Origin: CAYUCE01 sp964443275
GTDB taxonomy: Bacteria; Bipolaricaulota; Bipolaricaulia; CAYUCE01
Direction: 5' to 3'
DNA length: 11,011 nt
Assembly (NCBI GenBank): GCA_964443275.1
Contig: CAYUCE010000059.1
Coordinates: forward strand, 1-11,011
Part shown: piece by piece, positions 1 through 7,077 of the stretch
Layout of the letters: each line of letters opens with the position of its first letter
Numbering within the stretch: the first letter of the stretch is position 1
Program-made: the position numbers and the translations under genes
Notes under the pieces: model-generated
The model's input: only the letters and a program-made list of their open reading frames with translations
What the model was told of the DNA's origin: nothing
Database searches by the model: none

Positions 1-92
1 CTAATGTAGAAACTGGAAATGTAGAGGCGATTCTGGATGGGGACCTGGATCAATTCATTGAGAACTATTTGAAAAGCGGAGATAGCAGCTAG
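1..92 (+). CDS. C-terminal end of an unrecognised gene (partial)
   Basis: An open frame enters from the left edge (first full codon at 3) and ends at TAG 90-92, giving 29 residues. They begin NVETGNVEAILDGDL and end in a short helical-looking tail with DQFIENYLKSGDSS. The stretch is acidic and has no membrane segment. It is too short for me to assign a family. It reads toward the lipoprotein gene and is separated from it by 80 bases. Confidence 0.6.
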   Translation, partial: NVETGNVEAILDGDLDQFIENYLKSGDSS

Positions 93-120
93 ATTCGATG
101 GAGACAAAATATTTCCCTTT

Positions 121-149
121 TTCATTCTTACAGCTATAATCATTATAAT
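121..149 (+). promoter_or_regulatory. Weak candidate promoter for the lipoprotein gene
   Basis: Two TATAAT hexamers lie close together at 135-140 and 144-149. The second has a 17-base spacer to a poor -35 match (TTCATT, 121-126). Transcription from it would start near 156 and leave only a very short leader before the TTG at 173. The -10 boxes are exact but the -35 match is weak and the region is AT-rich, so chance matches are likely. Confidence 0.25.
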
Positions 150-172
150 TCGATAAATGGGGTTGATAAACA

Positions 173-787
173 TTGGTCAATATTCGAAAAGGACTATTTA
201 TTTTATTCACGCTACTTTTATTGACATTATTGACTTCGTGTGGATCAAAAAGTTTATCAGTAGATGAATATCAGAATTTAGTTTTAAATGTATTACAATG
301 GAAGGGAGAGGTTAAAGAAGAATCGGGAATATCCTTACCCGGCTTACTTCCCTCCATGAAAAAGCTTATAAAAGCTCTATATTGTCCCGAAGTAGCTTGT
401 ACTCAGGCAGGTGAAATGGCTCATTTGGCGGAAGTGGCGGAAGCCGAAAGATATGCCGTTATCGAGTATAAAGCCAAGATATGTAAAGACGAAGTACATC
501 CACCCCAGCAAATGAAGGAGACGCATGATAGAATCTGTGGGCTACTTAAAGATATAAGTGGGTATGTGGATTCTATTAAGATATCTGCGAAACAAGCTTC
601 CGTCTCCCTCTCTCATGGAGGGGATGAAGATACCTTAAAGGGTATATCAAAAGGGTTTTCTCACAAGATTTTGGAAGACAAAAGAAAGATTTTGGAAAAC
701 CTACGTGAGCTTTCCAATATTGATTTGCTGTCATCGCTATTTGCAGATACTGAAGGGAAAATACCTGGTTTTAAATATGAGCAGTAA
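173..787 (+). CDS. Small exported lipoprotein of unknown function
   Basis: A 204-residue protein whose only possible start is TTG 173, because an in-frame stop lies at 167-169 just upstream. Residues 1-23 form a bacterial lipoprotein signal: basic N-region (R5, K6), hydrophobic core 8-20, and lipobox L20-T-S-C23, so Cys23 should be lipidated and the protein membrane-anchored outside the cytoplasm. The mature part is mostly predicted helical and rich in Lys and Glu. It carries four further cysteines (C71, C76, C104, C122), two of them in CPEVAC. These could form disulfides or bind a metal, but no known motif is matched. I do not recognise the family. It lies upstream of the transporter genes on the same strand but is separated by about 300 bases with an independent promoter, so a shared role is only a guess. 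Confidence 0.85.
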   Translation: MVNIRKGLFILFTLLLLTLLTSCGSKSLSVDEYQNLVLNVLQWKGEVKEESGISLPGLLPSMKKLIKALYCPEVACTQAGEMAHLAEVAEAERYAVIEYKAKICKDEVHPPQQMKETHDRICGLLKDISGYVDSIKISAKQASVSLSHGGDEDTLKGISKGFSHKILEDKRKILENLRELSNIDLLSSLFADTEGKIPGFKYEQ

Positions 788-918
788 TCACGGGGTTGCA
801 CTGTCCTAATGTTTTGAATCTTTCTGGTTCGATTTAATATGTGGTTGGGGGGATTAGTTCAGACATTTACTTTTGATGACAAAAGATCAGAGTAATCACA
901 CCTTGGGCTCTAAAAAAT
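788..918 (+). other. Gene-free stretch, little visible
   Basis: This is the first part of the 306-base gap before the binding-protein gene. I see no plausible gene here. The only structure noted is a 6-bp inverted repeat CTTTTG-ATGA-CAAAAG at 870-885. It has no following T-run, so it does not read as a terminator. No convincing terminator for the lipoprotein gene is visible. Confidence 0.5.
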
Positions 919-947
919 TTGACACTAGCAGATTAGTGAGTTATAAT
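919..947 (+). promoter_or_regulatory. Consensus sigma70-type promoter of the transporter operon
   Basis: TTGACA at 919-924 and TATAAT at 942-947 are both exact consensus hexamers separated by the optimal 17 bases. Transcription would start near 954, leaving about 140 bases of leader before the binding-protein start at 1094. A perfect promoter fits high expression of a periplasmic or surface binding protein. No operator-like palindrome overlaps the hexamers that I can see. Confidence 0.85.
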
Positions 948-1031
948 TATTTGCTTTTTCGCGCTTAAAGTTCAGAGACTTAGGAGTTGGGTAAATTTAC
1001 TAAGAACGTAAAAATTGGGAGGTGATTAAGA

Positions 1032-1048
1032 CTGAGAAGAATTCTCAG
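1032..1048 (+). promoter_or_regulatory. Leader hairpin between two Shine-Dalgarno sequences
   Basis: CTGAGAA-GAA-TTCTCAG is a perfect 7-bp inverted repeat with a 3-base loop in the 5' leader of the binding-protein mRNA. It lies five bases after the SD-like GGGAGGTGAT (1017-1026) and about 30 bases before the true RBS AGGAGGT (1079-1085). It could stabilise the 5' end or control access to the first SD. The sequence suggests no known riboswitch class. Confidence 0.4.
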
Positions 1049-1097
1049 AAGCCAGGGCAATCAAATCAATTCAAAAATAGGAGGTAAAGAAAAATGA
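1032..1097 (+). CDS. Candidate 21-codon leader ORF overlapping the next start
   Basis: GGGAGGTGAT at 1017-1026 is nearly an ideal anti-Shine-Dalgarno match but has no ATG after it. The codon at the right distance is CTG 1032, nine bases after GGAGG. It opens a 21-codon frame (peptide starts LRRILRSQGN, rich in Arg and Lys) whose TGA (1095-1097) overlaps the binding-protein ATG as ATGA, the classic geometry of translational coupling. A GTG at 1022 opens another 21-codon frame, but it sits on top of the SD. CTG starts are rare, so translation is unproven. A relic RBS is the main alternative. Confidence 0.25.
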   Translation: MRRILRSQGNQINSKIGGKEK

Positions 1098-3019
1098 AAA
1101 GTAGATGGAAAGTACCGTTAATTGTAGCTTTATGTCTGGCAGTGGCAGTATTGATTCCAAGTGCTGTTGCCCAACAAGAAAAGCCGGAGATTAAACATCC
1201 CAATACTTTTATCAACGATTCTTTTGGCTCCGCTAATACACTTGATTATTCATATGCCTACGATACAGCCAGTGGCGAGATCATAATGCAGGTTTATGAG
1301 AACTTAATTGCGTACCCCTACGGGATCTGTGATGGAGACGAATGTCGTCCAGAAGACGCCAGCACCAGCGAGTTTAGACCCCTACTGACCACCGTGGTTC
1401 CCAGCCGTGAAAACGGTCTAATTATAGACATGCCAGACGGGGGAGTTGATTATCAATTTCCTATCCGGAAAGGAGTTACTTTCCATAATGGAAATAAGCT
1501 TACCCCTGAAGATGTAGCCTATAGCTTTCGCCGAACCATGATCCAGGATCGGGATGGTGGTCCGGCTTGGATGATCATACAGCCACTTATGGGTATATCC
1601 TCAGGTATCAACCACATCGAAGACCTTGCTGTGAATACCGCCGGAGTCGATAAGTTTGAAGAAGTAGATGATGCTTCTTTGAAAGAAGCTTGTGAAACTT
1701 TAACTAACAAAATTGAAGTAAAAGATAATAATGTCATCTTCCATCTTCCAGAACCCTACCCGCCTTTTTTAAATATTCTTGCTCAAGGAGCGGGATGGAG
1801 TTCCATCGTAGACAAAGAGTGGGTAATTGAGCAAGGTGGTTGGGATGGAAGTTGTGATAATTGGGTGAAGTGGCACAACCCAGGGGGTGGAACTGCCGCC
1901 GAGGAATCCGAGCTCTATGATGTGGCCAATGGAACCGGTCCCTGGAAATTAGAACGTTGGGATGTTGGAAGCGAGGTGGTATTTACCAGAAACGAAGATT
2001 ACTGGGGAACCCCGGCCAAGTTAGAAAAATATGTAATAAAGAAAATCGATGAATTCTCCACCCGGAAATTGGAGTTCTTAGCCGGCGATGCTGATATAGC
2101 CTATGTCCCTATGCAGTATATTCCCCAAGTAGAGGGACAACCAGGAGTTAAAGTCTGGCACAACCTTCCCACCATTCAGATGAACCCGGTAATGTTCTTT
2201 ACCACTGACCTGGTGATTGAAGGCAATGATCTGGTAGGGAGCGGTAAGCTTGACGGTAAAGGTATTCCCTCCGATTTCTTCAACGACGTCAAAGTACGCA
2301 GGGCTTTTGTATACGCATTTGATTACCAGACTTACATCGAGGATATCTGGCTCACTGAAGGATATAAAACCAACGGGCCTGTACCCAAAGCCCTACAGCC
2401 CTTTTATAACGATGAACTTGAACCGGTTAGCATGGACCTGGAGGAGACAGAGAAGCTACTGAAGGAGGCCCGAGATGGGGAAATTTGGGAGAAGGGTTTC
2501 AAATTTACCTTGCTCTATAACACTGGTAACGAGTCACGGAAGGTAGCAGCAGAGATTGTGGAGATGAACATCGAATCGCTTAATCCCAAGTTTGATATTA
2601 CAGTCCGAGGGGTTGATTGGTCAACATATTTAGATGCTATGGTGACTACTAAGATGCCGATGTTTACCATTGGATGGTTGGCTGATTTCCCTGATCCACA
2701 CAATTTTGTGAAACCTTTCATGGCTTCCGATGGGACATTCTCCGGTTGGCAAGGGGATCACATGGTCCAATTAGCCAAGGAAAAGTATGATCCGCTCATC
2801 AAAAAGGGTATGAGCACTACAGACGTAGAGGTAAGAAAGGATGCTTATTATAAGCTACAGAAATATGCTCATGTCACCGGTGACGCTATAGACATCTTCT
2901 TACCCCAGCCTGCAGGAATACGGGCATTAAGGACCTGGGTACAAGGTGCTCCATTTAACCCCATGTTCCCTGGGCCATATGTATATCCTATATACAAAGC
3001 GTATGGAGAGGCGGAGTGA
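1094..3019 (+). CDS. ABC transporter substrate-binding protein, peptide/nickel type (SBP family 5)
   Basis: A 641-residue extracytoplasmic solute receptor that delivers substrate to the permeases encoded downstream. The ATG has a strong RBS (AGGAGGT, 8 bases upstream). Residues 1-26 are a secretory signal (basic start, hydrophobic 7-22, AVA before Q27). There is no lipobox, so it may be free or held by the permeases. Family-5 hallmarks are visible: the FPIRKGVTFHNGNKLTPEDV block around 122-141, TGPWKLERWDVGSEVVF around 281-297, FNDVKVRRAF around 396-405, and GWLADFPDPHNF around 527-538. It is longer than the usual 500-600 residues, with an extra acidic, Cys-containing segment near 76-92 (C79, C84) and an insertion near 185-265 (C200, C254). 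Members bind oligopeptides, nickel, opines or sugars; the ligand cannot be read from sequence. Family assignment is firm, substrate unknown. Confidence 0.95.
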   Translation: MKSRWKVPLIVALCLAVAVLIPSAVAQQEKPEIKHPNTFINDSFGSANTLDYSYAYDTASGEIIMQVYENLIAYPYGICDGDECRPEDASTSEFRPLLTTVVPSRENGLIIDMPDGGVDYQFPIRKGVTFHNGNKLTPEDVAYSFRRTMIQDRDGGPAWMIIQPLMGISSGINHIEDLAVNTAGVDKFEEVDDASLKEACETLTNKIEVKDNNVIFHLPEPYPPFLNILAQGAGWSSIVDKEWVIEQGGWDGSCDNWVKWHNPGGGTAAEESELYDVANGTGPWKLERWDVGSEVVFTRNEDYWGTPAKLEKYVIKKIDEFSTRKLEFLAGDADIAYVPMQYIPQVEGQPGVKVWHNLPTIQMNPVMFFTTDLVIEGNDLVGSGKLDGKGIPSDFFNDVKVRRAFVYAFDYQTYIEDIWLTEGYKTNGPVPKALQPFYNDELEPVSMDLEETEKLLKEARDGEIWEKGFKFTLLYNTGNESRKVAAEIVEMNIESLNPKFDITVRGVDWSTYLDAMVTTKMPMFTIGWLADFPDPHNFVKPFMASDGTFSGWQGDHMVQLAKEKYDPLIKKGMSTTDVEVRKDAYYKLQKYAHVTGDAIDIFLPQPAGIRALRTWVQGAPFNPMFPGPYVYPIYKAYGEAE

Positions 3020-3049
3020 TCCATTAGACAACATGAACTGAATTTTGAT

Positions 3050-3089
3050 ATAAAAAAGGGAGCTGGAGAAATCCAGCTCCCTTTTTTAT
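3050..3089 (+). terminator. Strong intrinsic terminator after the binding-protein gene
   Basis: An 18-bp perfect stem (3050-3067 with 3072-3089) closed by a GAAA tetraloop, with core GGGAGCTGGA paired to TCCAGCTCCC followed by six T. The 5' arm begins with six A, so the minus-strand transcript would also have a U-run. It lies 30 bases after the binding-protein stop and 64 bases before the permease gene. I see no good promoter between it and the permeases, so partial read-through probably sets a high receptor-to-permease ratio, a known pattern in binding-protein operons. Confidence 0.93.
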
Positions 3090-3153
3090 CCTGATTTGGA
3101 TTAATCTGTTTGAGACAATGGGTGATATTTATTAGGAAAGAGAAGGTTTGAGT

Positions 3154-4194
3154 ATGCTAGCTTACATAATCCATAGATTGCTACTTTTACCCTTGGTGAT
3201 AGTAGGGGTAATACTTTTGGTGTTTACCATGATGCAATTTCTTGGGCCTTACCAACGCCTCTCTACGTACATCCAGAATCCACAGGAGCTAAAGCAATTG
3301 CAAACCGTGCCAGTAGAGGTAATGATCGAAAAATACAATTTGGACGATCCACCCTGGATGCAATTTTGGCGCTGGGTTAAGAAATTGGCCCGAGGGAATT
3401 TAGGATGGTCAGAAGCTGCCAAAAGACCAGTCTTCGATGCCTTTATGAGATATTTCCCGGCTACTATGGAGCTCGCCTTGTGGGCTATGGTCCCGGTGAT
3501 TTTCATTGGAATCTGGTTAGGGACTCTAGCTGCCGTCAATCATAATAATCTTATTGATCATGCTGCTAGAGTGTTTGCCATCTTCGGATGGTCCCTACCC
3601 ACATTTGTAGCCGGATTAGTGTTGCTAATGTTTTTCTATGGATTCCTGGGATGGTTTCCACCAGGGCGACTCAGTGTGAATGTGGCTGATATAGTACATT
3701 CTGAGGATTTTGTTCGGTACACTACCATGAATACTGTAGATGCAGTTTTAAACTGGAATTGGGCAGTATTTTGGGATGCCCTAAAGCATCTCATACTCCC
3801 AATTATTACCCTCGCTTATATACAGTGGGCAATGCTACTGAGGATCATGCGCTCCAGCATGTTAGAAACCCTAAGAAAGGATTATATCCAAACTGCTCGA
3901 GCTAAAGGCCTAAAGGAAAACGTGGTGATAAAAAAGCATGCTCGACGAAACGCATTGATTCCCGCTGTCACAGTAGCGGGTCTGATCGTGGCCTTCTTGA
4001 TGAACGGAGTGGTCATTACCGAAACTGTTTTCAATTATCAGGGACTGGGAAGATGGGCGGTGATGGCAGCCCAGCAGTTTGATGTGCCTGCTCTTTTAGG
4101 TTTCATCCTGTTCAATGGTTTATTGATCGTTATGGCCAATTTAGTAGTGGATGTACTGTATGCCTATATAGATCCTAGGGTAAGATTGGAATAA
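3154..4194 (+). CDS. ABC transporter permease, DppB/OppB/NikB type
   Basis: An inner-membrane permease of about 346 residues, half of the transmembrane channel of a peptide/nickel-type importer. ATG 3154 is chosen over the in-frame TTG 3148 because AGAAGG (3141-3146) sits 7 bases before the ATG but only one base before the TTG. Six membrane segments are visible: about 8-30, 105-127, 140-166, 213-235, 266-288 and 313-336. A long extracytoplasmic loop follows the first, as is typical of the B subunit. The ATPase-contact (EAA) loop is clear around 244-270, with TARAKGLKENVV followed by NALIPAV. The stop is one base before the next ATG, so the two permeases are translationally coupled. The family call is secure; the substrate is unknown. 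Confidence 0.93.
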   Translation: MLAYIIHRLLLLPLVIVGVILLVFTMMQFLGPYQRLSTYIQNPQELKQLQTVPVEVMIEKYNLDDPPWMQFWRWVKKLARGNLGWSEAAKRPVFDAFMRYFPATMELALWAMVPVIFIGIWLGTLAAVNHNNLIDHAARVFAIFGWSLPTFVAGLVLLMFFYGFLGWFPPGRLSVNVADIVHSEDFVRYTTMNTVDAVLNWNWAVFWDALKHLILPIITLAYIQWAMLLRIMRSSMLETLRKDYIQTARAKGLKENVVIKKHARRNALIPAVTVAGLIVAFLMNGVVITETVFNYQGLGRWAVMAAQQFDVPALLGFILFNGLLIVMANLVVDVLYAYIDPRVRLE

Positions 4195-4195
4195 G

Positions 4196-5080
4196 ATGGA
4201 GACCTTAAAGAAACTTCTTACCAATCCTCTTTCTGTTACCGGCTTGGTAATTCTTTTACTTTTTGCAATTGTGGCGATCTTTGCTCCTCAATTGGCGCCT
4301 CCAAAGTGGGAAAGTGAGCCTTATCGTATTCCCAGAGCTGGTTATAGTGCTGAACCACAACCTCCCAACCCTGAACATCCTTTTGGCACCACTGAAGGTC
4401 AATATGATGTTTTTTACGGTATCATCTGGGGAACTAGAACTGCTTTTCGAGTATCCTTGATAGTGGTAGGGTGCTCTGCTCTAGTTGGGTTAATCCTGGG
4501 TACACTGGCCGCTTTCTATGGGGGAATTATTGAGGAGATCATAATGCGTATAGTAGATATCTTTTATGCCTTTCCCTTTTTGGTGGCCGCTATGGTATTG
4601 ACAACTATTTTAGGCCGGGGATTGGATAACGTTATGATTGCCTTAATAGTTTTCGGCTGGATGGGTTATGCCCGGCTGATTAGAGGGGATATACTTTCTG
4701 TAAAAGAAGAGGACTATGTAATGGCTTCTAGGAGCCTGGGAGCCAGTGATTTTAGGATTATCATGAAGCATATTCTTCCCAATGCTATTTTCCCGGTTCT
4801 TATTCAAGCTTCTATGAGCACCGGCTCTATTGTTATCACTGCAGCGGCCTTAAGCTTTTTAGGAGTTGGAGCACCATCAGGCTACGCTGACTGGGGGCAA
4901 ATGGTTAGTTTTGCCAGAAACTGGATTATTGGCGGACAGGGAAATCCCTTCCAATATTGGTATACCGTTTTCTATCCGGGGATTTCCATTGTCTTATTCT
5001 GCCTTAGCTGGAATCTAATTGGAGATGCATTCCGTGATGTATTAGATCCTCAACTTCGAAGGGCGGCCAGAGGCGCATAA
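4196..5080 (+). CDS. ABC transporter permease, DppC/OppC/NikC type
   Basis: A 294-residue partner permease that pairs with the upstream one. The N-terminus has the short cytoplasmic stretch and first membrane helix (about 11-34) of the OppC N-terminal domain. HPFGTTEGQYDVFYGIIWGTR at about 61-81 corresponds to the family's HPxGTDxxGRDV motif, with the usual Arg of GRDV replaced by Tyr. Further membrane segments are at about 86-109, 120-140, 145-163, 199-223 and 257-277. The EAA loop for ATPase docking is at about 173-204 (ASRSLGASDF through ILPNAIFPV). It starts one base after the previous stop. No DppD- or DppF-like ATPase gene follows; the next gene encodes a beta-helix protein. Confidence 0.93.
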   Translation: METLKKLLTNPLSVTGLVILLLFAIVAIFAPQLAPPKWESEPYRIPRAGYSAEPQPPNPEHPFGTTEGQYDVFYGIIWGTRTAFRVSLIVVGCSALVGLILGTLAAFYGGIIEEIIMRIVDIFYAFPFLVAAMVLTTILGRGLDNVMIALIVFGWMGYARLIRGDILSVKEEDYVMASRSLGASDFRIIMKHILPNAIFPVLIQASMSTGSIVITAAALSFLGVGAPSGYADWGQMVSFARNWIIGGQGNPFQYWYTVFYPGISIVLFCLSWNLIGDAFRDVLDPQLRRAARGA

Positions 5081-5190
5081 AAATAACTGTTATTAGTATT
5101 CACTTTCTCACTTATTTACTCGGTGATTTCCGGGTATAAATATGTGGATCTCCTCTGAGAGAAATTGAAACTTAATTGAAGGTGACCAAT

Positions 5191-6021
5191 TTGAAAAAAG
5201 TTTTCTTGACCATAGGTATACTTCTACTTATCACAACTGTAATTATAACTTCCCCCAATGTAGCTCAATTGAAACAAGCGCCCGATTTAAAACCACATGA
5301 GCCTATATATATTTCCACCAATGATGATTTCATTAAAGAAAATGGCGTAATTTCTGGTTCGGGAACCAAGAAAGATCCTTTCTTGATAGCTGGATGGAAT
5401 ATTAAAGCAAGTAACTCCAGCTACGGAATCCATATCAGAGATGCTGATAGCTTCTTTGTAATAAGGGATTGCAAAATCAGTGGGTCAACAAGGGTTGGTA
5501 TATGGTTAAAAAATGCTTCCAACGGAGAAATTAAAAATACCACACTTTTAAATAATCAACACTTCGGCATCCAAATCGATGACGCTACTACTGGAAATGC
5601 CTTAATCTCACAAAATGTCATTAAATTCAATAAGACAGCAGGAATTAGGTTAAGTGCTTCCAAGTTGGTCAAGATTTACGGGAATATAATCGAAGGTAAC
5701 CGCTACGGTATTTTGGTGTTAGCTTCCAAAATCAACCAAATATTAGGAAATGATATAAAAGATAATCTCTTTGGGGTTTATCTATTCCAAGATTCGGGCG
5801 GGAACCTAATTTATCATAATAATTTCATTGAAAACGGGGCTCGGGATGAAGAGATAAATCGTTGGGATAATGGCAGGGAAGGTAATTATTGGAGTGACTA
5901 CCGAGGTCAAGACAAGGATGAAGATGGAATCGGAGACACTCCCCATAAGATTGCCGGAGGATGGAATAAAGATAACTATCCGCTTATGTCCCCCTGGGAG
6001 CCGAAGGCTGGCCAAAATTGA
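5191..6021 (+). CDS. Exported right-handed beta-helix (NosD/PbH1-type) protein
   Basis: About 276 residues from TTG 5191, which has AAGGTGA (5179-5185) five bases upstream. A TTG at 5176 would add 5 residues but has no RBS. Residues 2-20 are a hydrophobic export signal or anchor with possible cleavage after NVA (25). NGVISGSGTKKDPF (51-64) is the usual entry to the fold. Then come beta-helix coils marked by GI-type motifs starting at 78 (YGIHI), 102 (VGIWL), 125 (FGIQI), 150 (AGIRL), 172 (YGILV) and 194 (FGVYL), every 22-25 residues. The C-terminus has NYWSDY (232-237), a possible Ca-binding DKDEDGIGD (241-249) and DNYPLM (261-266), as in many archaeal and deep-branching bacterial NosD-like proteins. 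Such folds often bind or process polysaccharide, but no catalytic site is identifiable. It lies 110 bases after the permease, same strand. Confidence 0.85.
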   Translation: MKKVFLTIGILLLITTVIITSPNVAQLKQAPDLKPHEPIYISTNDDFIKENGVISGSGTKKDPFLIAGWNIKASNSSYGIHIRDADSFFVIRDCKISGSTRVGIWLKNASNGEIKNTTLLNNQHFGIQIDDATTGNALISQNVIKFNKTAGIRLSASKLVKIYGNIIEGNRYGILVLASKINQILGNDIKDNLFGVYLFQDSGGNLIYHNNFIENGARDEEINRWDNGREGNYWSDYRGQDKDEDGIGDTPHKIAGGWNKDNYPLMSPWEPKAGQN

Positions 6022-6090
6022 TCAGGGCCAAATAATACCTAAGTTGGAAGAAAATAAGATGTCTTTAAGCTAAGGACCTTCGGTAAACAG

Positions 6091-7077
6091 ATGGATCATT
6101 TTAGGAAAAGTGACAGATGGACCTTGGTAATCTACTTATCCATTTTAGTGATCTTTATCGCAATTTCCTTATACGCTGCCAGGTTTGTAATCGGGCACAA
6201 GAAATTGTCTCGGGATCATTTCGCAACAGCCCAGGGAGAGGAAAAACTTTATCTGGTTGGCGGAGTGGACTATAACCAACGATACCTGGATGAAATAGTT
6301 GAGATAAAGCCCTTCACCAGAGAGGCTAGGGTAATTGCTCACCTTCCCACCCCCAGAGCTGACTTAGCTGCGGTTGCATTAAATCAGATAATTTACGCTA
6401 TCGGAGGATATGATGGAAAAAAATATCTGGATCAAATTGTGAAAGTGAACATTACCACTGGAAAGGCAACCATTATTGGCCATTTACCTTCCCCTAGGGC
6501 CTATTTTGCAGCTACTATTCTTGACCGCCGAATTTATCTACTAGGTGGCTGGAACGGAGATAAAATGCTGGATGGAATCCTAAAAATTGATCCTCAGACT
6601 GGAAAAACTCAGCTAGTGGGGCATCTACCATCACCCAGGGAATACTTGAGGGCGGTGACTGTAAACGGCAAAATCTACCTAGTAGGAGGTGAAAATGCCC
6701 AATTTAACTATTTGGACGCGATATTGGTAATTGAACCTCCGGATAGAAACGTAAAGATAATAGGCCATTTACCTTCTGGCAAGGCTCGTTTTGCCCTAGT
6801 CACCTGTAAAAACAGCATCTATGTGATTGGAGGAAAGGGAGAGAAGGGCAAGAGCGATGAAATAGTAGAGATAGATCTGTTAACTAGTGAAGTTAAGATC
6901 GTTGGTCACCTACCTTCACCCAGATCAGATATGGGAGCAGCTTTTATTAACAATAAAGTATATGTTCTGGGTGGATGTAAAGGCTGTGATGAACTGAACC
7001 GAATTTCTATAGTAGAAATAGATCCGACTTCATACGAGGTCCGCACCGTTCCTCCTCGAGGTTTCTTTTGGTGGTAA
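6091..7077 (+). CDS. Membrane-anchored kelch-type beta-propeller protein
   Basis: A 328-residue protein with an N-terminal membrane anchor (about 10-33, after basic residues R5, K6, R9) and six kelch-type repeats. The diagnostic double glycines fall at 57-58, 105-106, 152-153, 199-200, 247-248 and 294-295, a spacing of 47-48 residues. Each is preceded by a KIYLVGG-like strand, and an almost invariant GHLPSPR element links the blades at about 83, 130, 177, 225 and 272. The propeller should face outward and act in binding; no enzyme motif is seen. The ATG is the only start in the frame. Its RBS is weak (AAGGA about 14 bases upstream), so it may depend on translation of the beta-helix gene 69 bases before. 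The abrupt PPRGFFWW end, with a protein-like frame continuing at +1, suggests a truncated C-terminus. Confidence 0.85.
   Translation: MDHFRKSDRWTLVIYLSILVIFIAISLYAARFVIGHKKLSRDHFATAQGEEKLYLVGGVDYNQRYLDEIVEIKPFTREARVIAHLPTPRADLAAVALNQIIYAIGGYDGKKYLDQIVKVNITTGKATIIGHLPSPRAYFAATILDRRIYLLGGWNGDKMLDGILKIDPQTGKTQLVGHLPSPREYLRAVTVNGKIYLVGGENAQFNYLDAILVIEPPDRNVKIIGHLPSGKARFALVTCKNSIYVIGGKGEKGKSDEIVEIDLLTSEVKIVGHLPSPRSDMGAAFINNKVYVLGGCKGCDELNRISIVEIDPTSYEVRTVPPRGFFWW

Noticed and set aside
870..885. CTTTTG-ATGA-CAAAAG hairpin as a terminator for the lipoprotein gene
   Set aside because: Short AT-rich stem, no T-run after it, and 80 bases from the stop codon.
1022..1087. GTG-started 21-codon leader frame before the binding-protein gene
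   Set aside because: The GTG is part of the Shine-Dalgarno sequence itself, so it would have no usable RBS; the CTG frame is better placed.
2250..2462. Short plus-strand frame inside the binding-protein gene
   Set aside because: Out-of-frame shadow of a confidently identified gene, with no supporting signals.
3148..3150. TTG as start of the DppB-like permease
   Set aside because: The AGAAGG site is one base from it but 7 bases from ATG 3154, so the ATG is preferred.
5112..5140. TATAAA at 5135-5140 as a promoter for the beta-helix gene
   Set aside because: The -35 at the right distance is poor; read-through from the permeases explains expression as well.
5176..5178. TTG as start of the beta-helix protein
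   Set aside because: No RBS upstream; AAGGTGA is correctly spaced for TTG 5191 instead.
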